This document shows positions 1-5,398 of a stretch of 5,561 nt of DNA, one piece after another. The stretch covers positions 1-5,561 of the forward strand of contig JAKASH010000251.1 in assembly GCA_021828225.1 (NCBI GenBank), in the 5' to 3' direction. Below the pieces are notes generated by a model that worked only from the letters and a program-made list of their open reading frames with translations, was not told where the DNA came from and did no database searches. Numbering within the stretch: the stretch's first letter is position 1; every line of letters starts with the position of its first letter. The translations under genes were made by a program, and so were the position numbers. Origin of the DNA: Acidobacteriota bacterium (GTDB lineage Bacteria; Acidobacteriota; Terriglobia; UBA7540).

Positions 1-83
1 CGGGGCTTGTTCTCCCGCAGCAGGGTATTGTCGGATTCGAAAAGAACCCTTGCCTCGAGTTCCGTACCCCGAAGCCTAGACAC
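1..83 (-). CDS. 5' fragment of an unidentified protein, cut by the window edge
   Basis: One minus-strand frame is open from a GTG at 83-81 to the window edge, reading VSRLRGTELEARVLFESDNT and continuing through seven further codons (LLRENKP). The composition, with Glu, Leu and Arg forming a helix-like pattern, looks more natural than the other open frames here. A TAA stop lies two codons upstream of the GTG, so the gene cannot begin much earlier in this frame. A perfect TATAAT sits about 26 bp upstream at 114-109, giving a short leader. No clear Shine-Dalgarno sequence precedes the GTG. I do not recognise the family, and only 27 residues are visible. It could be a chance open frame; sequence to the left of the window would decide. 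Confidence 0.33.
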   Translation of the reverse strand, partial: MSRLRGTELEARVLFESDNTLLRENKP

Positions 84-108
84 TCGCCATTATCAGGCCG
101 CAACAAAA

Positions 109-114
109 ATTATA
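109..114 (-). promoter_or_regulatory. -10 box (TATAAT), possible promoter for the gene leaving at the left edge
   Basis: The minus strand reads TATAAT exactly at 114-109, followed by an AT-rich stretch and, about 26 bp on, the candidate GTG start at 83. The hexamer 17 bp upstream (GTGCAT, 137-132) is a poor -35. A TTGACC lies upstream but 33 bp away, too far to pair with it. Expression could also come from read-through of the tRNA gene upstream. The -10 match is seen; its activity is inferred. Confidence 0.35.
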
Positions 115-189
115 ACCCTCTTCGCCTGATCATGCACGCCTTTTGCCGGTCAAGATCCCGTGTCGCCTGGCATGATTACGACCTCAGCT

Positions 190-265
190 TGGAGCTGGCG
201 AAGGGATTCGAACCCCCGACCCTCTGATTACAAATCAGATGCTCTACCAGCTGAGCTACGCCAGC
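190..265 (-). tRNA. tRNA-Thr (anticodon UGU), CCA end encoded
   Basis: The minus strand folds into a complete 76-nt cloverleaf. It has a 7-bp acceptor stem GCTGGCG/CGCCAGC, a 4-bp D stem GCTC/GAGC with an AGCTGGTA loop, and a 5-bp anticodon stem TCTGA/TCAGA around the loop TTTGTAA. The variable loop is 5 nt, and a T arm with the standard TTCGAAT loop follows. Anticodon TGT reads ACA and, by wobble, ACG threonine codons. The T stem GGGGG/CCCTT contains two G-U pairs, a small irregularity that still permits folding. The discriminator base is U and the 3' CCA is genomically encoded (192-190). A strong promoter lies just upstream at 281-309. The next gene on the strand, if real, starts at 83. Confidence 0.97.
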
Positions 266-280
266 GGCCACAAACCCTCA

Positions 281-309
281 ATTATAGCTATTAGGGTTCA
301 GAATTGCAA
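281..309 (-). promoter_or_regulatory. sigma-70-type promoter of the tRNA-Thr gene
   Basis: On the minus strand, -35 TTGCAA (309-304) and -10 TATAAT (286-281) are separated by exactly 17 bp. The predicted start lies near 275, about 10 nt before the mature tRNA 5' end at 265, which fits a short 5' leader removed by RNase P. A T-rich stretch (CCTTTTTTAG, around 323-314) lies just upstream of the -35. This is the best promoter match in the window. Confidence 0.72.
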
Positions 310-315
310 CAGGCT

Positions 316-334
316 AAAAAAGGAAATATCTCCC
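316..334 (-). terminator. weak intrinsic-terminator candidate downstream of the VKOR gene
   Basis: Reading the minus strand, GGGAGATATTTCC (334-322) is followed directly by six T residues (321-316). It can form only a short, weak hairpin, with 4 pairs around GATAT. It lies about 85 bp past the VKOR stop and just before the tRNA promoter, where an operon end would be expected. The position and T run support it; the weak stem argues against it. Confidence 0.25.
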
Positions 335-419
335 ACTCCAGACTTTCTCAGTTCAAGCTCTCTTCAGGCAAGAACTTTTTGGCCCTCTAGAACGTTCGTT
401 ACCTACTCATTTTATTATT

Positions 420-872
420 TTACCTCGCAACGATCAGCAATACCAGTAAGGTCAGATTAATTGCATGCGCTGAATAACAGAATGGGCAGTTGATGCGCAA
501 GATTCGGCGCAGGGCGTATACGAGATAGAAGCCGAGGGCAACCGTCACCGCGCTCGCCGCAATCAGCAGGCCAGTGAACGTAATGAAGTAAGATGTCATG
601 CCCAGTTGGAACGTGAGACCCGCCGATTGCCCGGCCACGGCCCAGATGAGCAACAACACATAATAAAAAATACCCAGCAGGGAATTCGGCACACCGAAGA
701 CGCTCGCATAGGGTGTCCGGACAACCGTCACGCAGCTCGATCCCTCGCGCGCACAAAGCACTTCCGGTACCCATCGTGCCTTCTTAATCCGCCCGTAATA
801 GGCAAAGGTGAAATAAAGGGAATCCGCAAGCCCGCCAAGAGACAATGCGATCACCGCTCCGCGCGGGATCAA
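420..872 (-). CDS. VKOR-family quinone-linked thiol oxidoreductase (membrane protein)
   Basis: This 150-residue membrane protein matches the vitamin K epoxide reductase family. Bacterial members reoxidise a DsbA-like thiol oxidase in the periplasm and pass the electrons to membrane quinones. Hydrophobic segments lie at roughly 7-26, 59-81, 96-120 and 131-149. The loop after the first carries a Cys pair (C40, C47) within LCAREGSSC, followed by the typical SVFGVPNSLLG entry to helix 2. The catalytic CPFC (C129-C132) opens the last helix. The start is TTG at 872-870, overlapping the ubiX TGA stop (871-869) as TTGA, with GGAAAG a suitable distance upstream. The frame stays open upstream to an ATG at 1205, but that stretch lies inside ubiX and has no membrane or family character. 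A GTG at 854 is an alternative start. No DsbA-like domain is fused, and none is in the window. The family call is firm; the partner and quinone are inferred. Confidence 0.88.
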   Translation of the reverse strand: MIPRGAVIALSLGGLADSLYFTFAYYGRIKKARWVPEVLCAREGSSCVTVVRTPYASVFGVPNSLLGIFYYVLLLIWAVAGQSAGLTFQLGMTSYFITFTGLLIAASAVTVALGFYLVYALRRILRINCPFCYSAHAINLTLLVLLIVAR

Positions 873-1519
873 GGTGTCTTCTTTCCAGAGTTCCGGATCT
901 GCTCGCCTTTCCACCGAAACAGCTCCTTCTGGTCGAGTCCCAGATGGGCGAGCACACGGCAGCAGAACTGGGTTACGAGGTCGTTGATGGTTTTCGGGTG
1001 GTGATAAAAGGCGGGTACGATTGGAAAGATTTCGGCACCGGCTTCCTGTGCGTGCATCATGTTGCGCAGATGAACCCGGCTCAGGGGCGTGTCGCGCACG
1101 GCAAGGATCAGCGTACGGCGTTCCTTCAAACAAACATCCGCAGCGCGCTCGATCAGCGTGGAGGAGATGCCGTGCGCAACCTGCGCCAGGCATCCCGTAC
1201 TGCACGGGATGATTACCATGCTATCCACACGATAGGAGCCGCTGGCGATCGAGGCGCCGATGTCTGAGTCGAGCAGGTATTCGGTTTTCTGGGCCGGCCC
1301 GCCGGCGAGTGTTGAAGGAATGGCAGCGGCCTTCAAGACGTGCAGTTTCAGTTCCTCGCGCAGCACTTTGAGTCCTGCGCCCGAGATAACCAGGTGGATT
1401 TTGCCCACACGCCCATCGGCCTCCAGCAACTGGAGCATGCGCCGTGCAAACACCGCACCGCTCGCCCCGGTCACACCCACAACAATCGTTTTCTGGTCTG
1501 AAGGCGGCATGAGAGCCAT
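869..1519 (-). CDS. ubiX: UbiX-type flavin prenyltransferase
   Basis: UbiX transfers a dimethylallyl group to reduced FMN, making the prenylated flavin needed by UbiD-type decarboxylases in quinone synthesis and aromatic acid metabolism. The 216-residue protein has the usual length and motifs: FMN-binding VTGASG (16-21), the IPCSTG loop (104-109), LKERR (131-135), VRDTPLSRVHLRNM (141-154), PAFYHHPKTINDLV (169-182) and RVLAHLG (188-194). The first prenyltransferase-side acidic residue after the conserved Arg is Asp-143, where I recall Glu in the Pseudomonas enzyme. Three in-frame ATGs occur (1528, 1519, 1510). GGAG lies 10 nt before the one at 1519 but only 1 nt before 1528, so I chose 1519. 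The gene overlaps the downstream VKOR gene by 4 nt, implying translational coupling. No ubiD is visible. A Pad1-like paralogue acting on another pathway cannot be excluded. Confidence 0.93.
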   Translation of the reverse strand: MALMPPSDQKTIVVGVTGASGAVFARRMLQLLEADGRVGKIHLVISGAGLKVLREELKLHVLKAAAIPSTLAGGPAQKTEYLLDSDIGASIASGSYRVDSMVIIPCSTGCLAQVAHGISSTLIERAADVCLKERRTLILAVRDTPLSRVHLRNMMHAQEAGAEIFPIVPAFYHHPKTINDLVTQFCCRVLAHLGLDQKELFRWKGEQIRNSGKKTP

Positions 1520-1581
1520 CGAAGGCATTCTCCGCCAGCACTTTCAATAAAGTCAAGAAAACCCGGAACCTGCTGTCCGTT

Positions 1582-1590
1582 TGTTATACT
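1582..1590 (+). promoter_or_regulatory. extended -10 promoter candidate for larB, overlapping a minus-strand -10
   Basis: The plus strand has TGTTATACT, an extended -10 (TGn-TATACT), in the 195 bp region between the divergent ubiX and larB genes. The matching -35 position is poor (CCCGGA), which extended -10 promoters can tolerate. On the minus strand, TATAAC (1588-1583) occupies almost the same bases and would fire toward ubiX about 55-60 nt from its start. If both are used, transcription in the two directions would compete for the same DNA. The motif match is seen; activity is inferred. Confidence 0.38.
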
Positions 1591-1620
1591 TTTAACATTC
1601 GGGCTGGCGCGATGGTCCCC

Positions 1621-1644
1621 CCGGGATGGAAGAATCTGTTCCGG
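1621..1644 (+). promoter_or_regulatory. hairpin in the larB 5' leader
   Basis: In the roughly 118-nt leader predicted for larB, CCGGGATGG (1621-1629) pairs with CTGTTCCGG (1636-1644) around the loop AAGAAT. The stem has nine pairs, three of them G-U. The G-U pairs would be A-C mismatches on the opposite strand, so any RNA role would be on the larB transcript. No T run follows, so it is not a standard terminator, and I see no match to a known riboswitch. Function unknown. Confidence 0.28.
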
Positions 1645-1714
1645 CTGGAATTTTGAAACCGCCGGGTCAATCTAAAAGCCCTCTTCAAGCAAGATGGCAT
1701 GGAGTGGTGGAGAA

Positions 1715-2461
1715 ATGTCACCAGAAGAAATCACAGCAATGCTAAAGCAAGTTCGGAGCGGCAAGCTCAGCGTGGAATCAGCCGTTGATCGTCTTCGCAA
1801 CCTTCCCTTTGAGGACATTGGCTTTGCCCGCATCGATCATCATCGATCGCTCCGGCAGGGATTCCCGGAAGTCATCTTCGCCCGCGGCAAATCCCCTGAG
1901 CATGTTGAAGGAATCGTTCGAGGTATGCTGCGCAACCGCCACAACATTCTGATTACTCGCGGCAATGAGGAATTGTATGAGCGGATCAAGACGCTCGACA
2001 AGCGCACGCAGTTTCACGCGCTCTCTAACGCGATTTCGATCCGCCGCGACCGCAAGATCCGCGGCAAAGGCAAGATCCTGGTGGTGAGCGCGGGAACTTC
2101 GGACATTCCCGTGGCGGAAGAAGCCCAGGTGACGGCGGAAGTGATGGGCAACCGCGTTGATTCGATATACGACGTCGGCGTGGCCAACATCCACCGCATT
2201 CTCAGCGAAAGCAAGCAACTGCGCAGCGCCCGCATCATCATTGTGGTGGCGGGCATGGAAGGCGCGCTGCCGAGCGTGGTGGCGGGAATGGTCAGCGTGC
2301 CGGTAATTGCCGTACCCACCAGCATCGGTTACGGCGCAAGTTTTCACGGCGTCGCAGCGCTCCTGGGCATGCTCAACAGTTGCGCATCCAACGTCGCCAC
2401 TGTCAACATCGATAACGGCTTTGGCGCTGGGTATCTGGCAAGCGTGATCAACCGGCTGTAG
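1715..2461 (+). CDS. larB: LarB, nickel-pincer cofactor biosynthesis carboxylase/hydrolase
   Basis: LarB carboxylates the pyridine ring of nicotinic acid adenine dinucleotide and releases AMP, giving pyridinium-3,5-biscarboxylate mononucleotide. This is the first step toward the nickel-pincer cofactor of lactate racemase-type enzymes. The 248-residue protein has the helical N-terminal part and a PurE-like C-terminal domain: [15 protein letters not shown] (123-137), VGVANIHR (154-161), [15 protein letters not shown] (177-191), [10 protein letters not shown] (201-210) and NIDNGFGAG (231-239). Cys-223 in LNSCAS aligns with the cysteine reported to bind the substrate in Lactiplantibacillus LarB. 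An in-frame ATG at 1694 has no good ribosome site. The ATG at 1715 has GGAG at 1701-1704 and begins MSPEEI, as family members do. The DedA gene follows 35 bp later. No larA, larC or larE is present. Confidence 0.93.
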   Translation: MSPEEITAMLKQVRSGKLSVESAVDRLRNLPFEDIGFARIDHHRSLRQGFPEVIFARGKSPEHVEGIVRGMLRNRHNILITRGNEELYERIKTLDKRTQFHALSNAISIRRDRKIRGKGKILVVSAGTSDIPVAEEAQVTAEVMGNRVDSIYDVGVANIHRILSESKQLRSARIIIVVAGMEGALPSVVAGMVSVPVIAVPTSIGYGASFHGVAALLGMLNSCASNVATVNIDNGFGAGYLASVINRL

Positions 2462-2496
2462 TAGCCGTCGGAAGCTTCTCATAGGCGATTTCAACT

Positions 2497-3108
2497 ATGC
2501 TCAAGATCATAGGCGGATTTATCATAGCGTTCATCTCAGGGTCAGGTTACCTGGGAATCGCCTTGCTCATGGCCGTTGAATCGGCGTGTATCCCGTTGCC
2601 TTCAGAAGTGATCATGCCGTTTTCGGGCTACCTGGTTTCAGCCGGACGCTTCAGCCTATGGGGTGTTGCCCTGGCCGGAGCGCTGGGGTGCAACATCGGT
2701 TCCATCGTCGCCTATTACGTCGGAGCCATTGGCGGGCGGCCGCTCGCAGAACGTTACGGCCATTACGTACTCGTAACGCGTCACGACCTTGAGATGGCCG
2801 ACCGATGGTTTGCCCGTTACGGTGATTGGGCGGTTTTCTTTGCCCGGCTGCTTCCGGTTGTTCGAACCTTTATTGCTCTTCCCGCGGGCATTTCTCGCAT
2901 GAATTTCCTGCGCTTCAACATCTATACTTTTCTCGGTTCTCTGCCGTGGTGCTTTGTGCTTACATACGCGGGGATGAGGCTTGGGGAACGATGGAAGAGC
3001 CTCGGCCCGTATTTCCATCGCTTTGATACAGCCTTTCTAATACTGCTGGTCATTGGAGCCATCTGGTTTGTCCGTAGTCGATGGAAAAACCGCCTGCCCG
3101 CGGACTGA
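2497..3108 (+). CDS. DedA/VTT-domain inner-membrane protein
   Basis: This 203-residue multi-pass membrane protein belongs to the DedA (SNARE-associated, VTT) family. Members are implicated in flipping undecaprenyl phosphate or phospholipids and in proton-dependent envelope homeostasis; the substrate here is unknown. Hydrophobic stretches cover about 5-30, 38-48, 55-79, 112-132, 142-160 and 178-193. Diagnostic features are the acidic residues E28 and E37 in the re-entrant segment (ESACIPLPSE) and the Arg pair R117/R123 in FARLLPVVR. These have the same six-residue spacing as the essential arginines of E. coli YqjA. PAGISRMNFLRF (129-140) and a basic C-terminus (RSRWKNR) complete the pattern. 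Its ATG lies 35 bp after larB with a modest AGGCGA site 8 nt upstream, so co-transcription with larB is likely. The pair converges with bshB1 across an 81 bp gap. Confidence 0.9.
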   Translation: MLKIIGGFIIAFISGSGYLGIALLMAVESACIPLPSEVIMPFSGYLVSAGRFSLWGVALAGALGCNIGSIVAYYVGAIGGRPLAERYGHYVLVTRHDLEMADRWFARYGDWAVFFARLLPVVRTFIALPAGISRMNFLRFNIYTFLGSLPWCFVLTYAGMRLGERWKSLGPYFHRFDTAFLILLVIGAIWFVRSRWKNRLPAD

Positions 3109-3189
3109 TAGTCTGCCACTGCTTCAGACAACAGACCTTGATTGTGCTTAATTGAGCTCGCCAGCCCGCTATAACAACCAATTTCCAAC

Positions 3190-3903
3190 CTAAATCGATT
3201 TCACCGGCATGGTCACAATGTCTTCAACGGCGGCTACTTCGCGCATAATGAAGGGCTCTCCGTAACGGACGCCGATCATCAGGCCAAAGTGCCGGGCAAG
3301 GGAGGCCACCCGCTCGCGGAGGTCCATGCGGGAAGGGAAGAGGTTTTGCACGTCTTCCTCGGCCGAGAATTGTGAACTGTAGGCGAGAATGGCCTTCAGC
3401 TTCTTTTCAAACTGCGCGGTAATATCCACCACGAATGAGGGGCGAACAGCGGGAACGTAGAGGCTTGAATAAATAATCTTATGCGGACGATACGATTTGC
3501 CTTCCAGCGGGAGTTTGGCCAGCCCGGCCAAAAAGCACGCTTCATAGCCGATCTGCCCTGTCGTGTAATGGTCTGGATGCCGGCCTTTCCAGTAGGGCAG
3601 GATTACTGTGCGGGGGCGTAAGTCTCGGATTTTCTGGGCAATTTTCACCTTGTACTCACGCAGGTTTTCGACGCCGGCATCCGGCAAATAAAGGTTTTCG
3701 CGGTGTACGATGCCCATGACACGCGATGCTCGTTTCGCTTCGCGCTCGCGAAGAGCCGCATTGCCACGCGTTCCGGTTTCTCCGGCAGTCAGATCGAGGA
3801 TTCCTACGCGATAACCCGCGTGAACCATCTTGATAACAGTTCCACCACAAGTGAGTTCGGTATCATCGCGATGGGCAGCAATTGAGAGAACGTCGAGTTG
3901 CAT
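3190..3903 (-). CDS. bshB1: BshB1-type N-acetylglucosaminyl-malate deacetylase (bacillithiol synthesis)
   Basis: This LmbE/PIG-L family zinc deacetylase best resembles BshB1, which removes acetate from GlcNAc-malate to give GlcN-malate, the middle step of bacillithiol synthesis in the cytoplasm. The 237 residues match the family length. Visible features are an N-terminal MQLDVLSIAAH, LTCGGT (17-22), DLTAGETGTRG (37-47), REAKRAS (54-60), ENLYLPDAGVEN (69-80), RHPDH (108-112), FVVDIT (157-162) and KLKAILAYSSQF (168-179). Likely zinc ligands are H11, D14 and H112, with D13 as general base and H109 assisting. The usual AHPDD reads AHRDD here, with Arg-12 replacing the proline. The start at 3903 has AAGGA 10 nt upstream; the frame extends to 3966, but that overlaps the redoxin gene. 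It follows that gene after 43 bp. A mycothiol-type or unrelated LmbE deacetylase is less likely given these motifs. bshA and bshC are not in the window. Confidence 0.87.
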   Translation of the reverse strand: MQLDVLSIAAHRDDTELTCGGTVIKMVHAGYRVGILDLTAGETGTRGNAALREREAKRASRVMGIVHRENLYLPDAGVENLREYKVKIAQKIRDLRPRTVILPYWKGRHPDHYTTGQIGYEACFLAGLAKLPLEGKSYRPHKIIYSSLYVPAVRPSFVVDITAQFEKKLKAILAYSSQFSAEEDVQNLFPSRMDLRERVASLARHFGLMIGVRYGEPFIMREVAAVEDIVTMPVKSI

Positions 3904-3946
3904 TTTGAGTGAGTCCTTTCGAGATTCCGGTGCGGCATTGGTGCGA

Positions 3947-4228
3947 TTATTTTTCTGAAGCGCCACTTTCGTGCTGCTGGTAATCGTGTGAGTTCAGGAG
4001 TTTGATAAAATCCTTCTCGTCCAGGCGATACTTAAAGGCTCTCTTGCCGTTGATGAAGATGACGGGTATCTCATCCTTGAACATTTTATAAACCTTTAAG
4101 TCTTCAAGGATGTTTACCTCGCGCAAAGTAAATTTATGTTGTTTTTGAAGTTTAGTGAGCTGGTCCTTGACCTTTTCACAGAGGCAGCATGCCGGCTTGG
4201 AATAGAGGATGATTTCAGGTACCGCCAT
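3947..4228 (-). CDS. glutaredoxin-like (DUF836-type) small thiol redoxin
   Basis: This 93-residue protein has the thioredoxin-fold pattern of small glutaredoxin-like proteins. It starts with a beta strand (IILYSKP, 6-12), then the active site CCLC (C14, C15, C17) at the head of a helix. A second strand follows (TLREVNI), then EIPVIFING (53-61) with the expected cis-Pro at P55, and a final helix (DEKDFIKLL). Such proteins exchange disulfides or reduce mixed disulfides in the cytoplasm; the partner is unknown. The start is ATG at 4228, where homology-like sequence begins. The frame is open to 4369, but the extra residues have no family character. The ribosome site is weak (GGA, 9 nt upstream). 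bshB1 follows after 43 bp on the same strand, so a bacillithiol-linked reducing role is plausible but inferred. The hydrophilic C-terminal tail (HDYQQHESGASEK) lies outside the fold. Confidence 0.83.
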   Translation of the reverse strand: MAVPEIILYSKPACCLCEKVKDQLTKLQKQHKFTLREVNILEDLKVYKMFKDEIPVIFINGKRAFKYRLDEKDFIKLLNSHDYQQHESGASEK

Positions 4229-4456
4229 TGCCACAGGTCCGTTGTTGATGAAATTAGGAAACGAATTTGCCGTGCGAGTCGGTTTTCCCTCTTGAACCTG
4301 ACTAGCGGTACATGCAACGTTCTCCAGACCCCGTTTGCACTCCCGCGGTACACCTGTCAGGCCCCACACTTGTTTCCCAACCTACAGATTCTAGGAGTAA
4401 GGACGGCGGACGGTCAAGCAAGGTCCCGTGTCACACCGGGTTGAATGAAAATCGAG

Positions 4457-4477
4457 CCAGCGAAACATGCTGGTTTT
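4457..4477 (+). terminator. terminator-like hairpin upstream of the SDR promoter
   Basis: CCAGC (4457-4461) pairs with GCTGG (4469-4473) around a 7-nt loop, followed by TTTT. A further G-U and A-U pair is possible at the base. The T run is short, and no plus-strand gene lies within 1.3 kb upstream, so it would stop either antisense transcripts or a longer SDR leader. Confidence 0.3.
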
Positions 4478-4479
4478 CC

Positions 4480-4508
4480 TTGATTCTGAAAATCCGTAAT
4501 GCCATAAA
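4480..4508 (+). promoter_or_regulatory. candidate promoter for the SDR gene
   Basis: TTGATT (4480-4485) and CATAAA (4503-4508) are 17 bp apart, each matching four of six consensus bases; an 18-bp spacing to ATAAAT is equally possible. Transcription would start near 4515, just ahead of the AAGG ribosome site (4527-4530) and the ATG at 4536. The moderate match and the good position support it. Confidence 0.4.
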
Positions 4509-4535
4509 TAATCATCCGTGTGAATTAAGGTGACG

Positions 4536-5291
4536 ATGACAGACAAGATTCATGATCACCCTCTTAGCGGGCAGGTTGCGCTGGTCACCGGCGCCGGTCG
4601 GCGCATCGGCCGGGAAATCGCGCTCACGCTTGGCCGCGCGGGTGCAGACGTAGTGGTGAACTACAACCATTCCAGAAATGAAGCGCAAGCGACCGTGCGG
4701 GAAATCAAGGAATGTGGGGTGCAGGCTGTCGCACTGCGCGCCGATATCGCACGCCCTGCTCAGATTCGCCGCATGTTCGGCGCCATCGAAGAGCGGTTTG
4801 GACAACTCGATGTGCTGGTCAACAACGCCGGAATTTTCTTTCCGGCTCGATGGGATCAGCTTACGGAAAAACAGTGGGACCAGATTCTCGCCGTCAACTT
4901 GAAAGGGCCGTTCTTCTGTGCGCAGGAGGCAGCGAAAATGATGCAGCTGCGAAAGAGCGGGCAGATCATCAACATATCGTCGCTCGGTGGGCTGAATGCC
5001 TGGCCCGATTATATGCACTACTGTTCTTCCAAGGCCGGGCTGATCATGTTAACCCGGTGTCTGGCCAAAGCGCTCGCTCCTGACATTCGGGTCAATAGCA
5101 TTGCGCCGGGTACCATATTGTTTCCCGGCGAAAAAAGAAACAAGATGATCGAAAGCGTAATTCGATCGACCCCTCTCCAGAAGGCCGGAACGGCCTCGGA
5201 CATCGCGCAGATGGTCCTTTACCTTGCCTGTCACAGCGATTTTATTACGGGACAGATCTTTCCAGTGGACGGGGGAAAGTCAATTCCGTGA
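4536..5291 (+). CDS. short-chain dehydrogenase/reductase (FabG/pteridine reductase-like)
   Basis: This is a classical NAD(P)H-dependent SDR of 251 residues, probably cytoplasmic and tetrameric. It shows the Rossmann cofactor motif VTGAGRRIG (17-25), NNAG (96-99), and the active-site set N121, S149, Y162 and K166, the last two in HYCSSKAGL. The post-active-site loop is VNSIAPGTI (186-194), and the C-terminal TGQIFPVDGG is typical. The TGxxxRIG form of the glycine motif, rather than TGxxxGIG, and the ending FPVDGGKS recall pteridine reductase/FolM-like SDRs, but FabG-type 3-ketoacyl reductases and sugar or steroid dehydrogenases share much of this. The substrate is therefore unresolved. The start is ATG at 4536 with AAGG five nt before it; a GTG at 4530, two codons earlier in frame, overlaps that ribosome site and is less likely. 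It stands alone, divergent from the redoxin operon and convergent with the partial gene at the right edge. Confidence 0.92.
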   Translation: MTDKIHDHPLSGQVALVTGAGRRIGREIALTLGRAGADVVVNYNHSRNEAQATVREIKECGVQAVALRADIARPAQIRRMFGAIEERFGQLDVLVNNAGIFFPARWDQLTEKQWDQILAVNLKGPFFCAQEAAKMMQLRKSGQIINISSLGGLNAWPDYMHYCSSKAGLIMLTRCLAKALAPDIRVNSIAPGTILFPGEKRNKMIESVIRSTPLQKAGTASDIAQMVLYLACHSDFITGQIFPVDGGKSIP

Positions 5292-5345
5292 ACTTTCCTT
5301 CATATGTTTTTGTCGGCTGAAATCGAGTTCTCAACAATCAACATT

Positions 5346-5373
5346 GTCAGGGAATGTTTTTATTGTTTCCGAC
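5346..5373. terminator. imperfect hairpin between convergent genes
   Basis: GTCAGGGAA (5346-5354) can pair with TTTCCGAC (5366-5373): eight pairs, one of them G-U, with one bulged A and a 12-nt loop rich in T. It lies 55 bp after the SDR stop and 26 bp after the stop of the opposing gene, where a shared terminator would be expected. Neither side has a clear T run after the stem, so it is only a candidate. Confidence 0.27.
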
Positions 5374-5398
5374 GCAGAATTCGGATGGGCTGCGAATG

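Larger units (their letters stand above)
4229..4535. other. divergent intergenic region between the redoxin and SDR genes
   Basis: This 307 bp stretch separates two divergent genes and codes for nothing I can support; the open frames across it lack family features or usable starts. It holds a hairpin followed by four T residues (4457-4477) and a plausible promoter for the SDR (4480-4508). It also holds a near-palindrome CCCGTGTCACACCGGG (4425-4440) and two copies of GCGGTACA (4305-4312 and 4345-4352) 40 bp apart. CCTGAC (4297-4302) and GTCAGG (4356-4361) bracket the two copies in inverted orientation. No convincing minus-strand promoter for the redoxin operon was found. Confidence 0.6.

Noticed and set aside
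1..231. Plus-strand open frame crossing the left edge into the tRNA gene
   Set aside because: It runs into the antisense of the tRNA and lacks protein-like composition; the minus-strand frame starting at 83 fits the local promoter better.
873..1205. N-terminal extension of the VKOR protein to the ATG at 1205
   Set aside because: These 111 codons lie wholly inside ubiX in another frame and are rich in Arg, Pro and Cys with no domain or membrane pattern. The VKOR family match begins just after the TTG at 872.
1778..2494. Long minus-strand open frame (238 codons) opposite larB
   Set aside because: Its composition is dominated by Ala, His, Arg and Val, as expected for the complement of a GC-rich gene. 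It has no family features, and larB is unmistakable on the other strand.
3111..3129. GTCTG/CAGAC hairpin after the DedA stop as a terminator
   Set aside because: Only five pairs with a 9-nt loop and no T run on either strand. The 81 bp convergent gap shows nothing better.
3904..3966. Upstream ATG at 3966 for bshB1
   Set aside because: It would overlap the redoxin gene, and the added residues are hydrophilic and unlike the family. The ATG at 3903 has a good ribosome site and the canonical MQLDVL start.
4229..4369. N-terminal extension of the redoxin to the ATG at 4369
   Set aside because: The extra 47 residues show no signal peptide or fold, and the thioredoxin-like pattern begins right after the ATG at 4228.
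4512..5018. Minus-strand open frame of 168 codons opposite the SDR
   Set aside because: It is the complement of a clear SDR gene with all catalytic motifs, and it has no recognisable features of its own.
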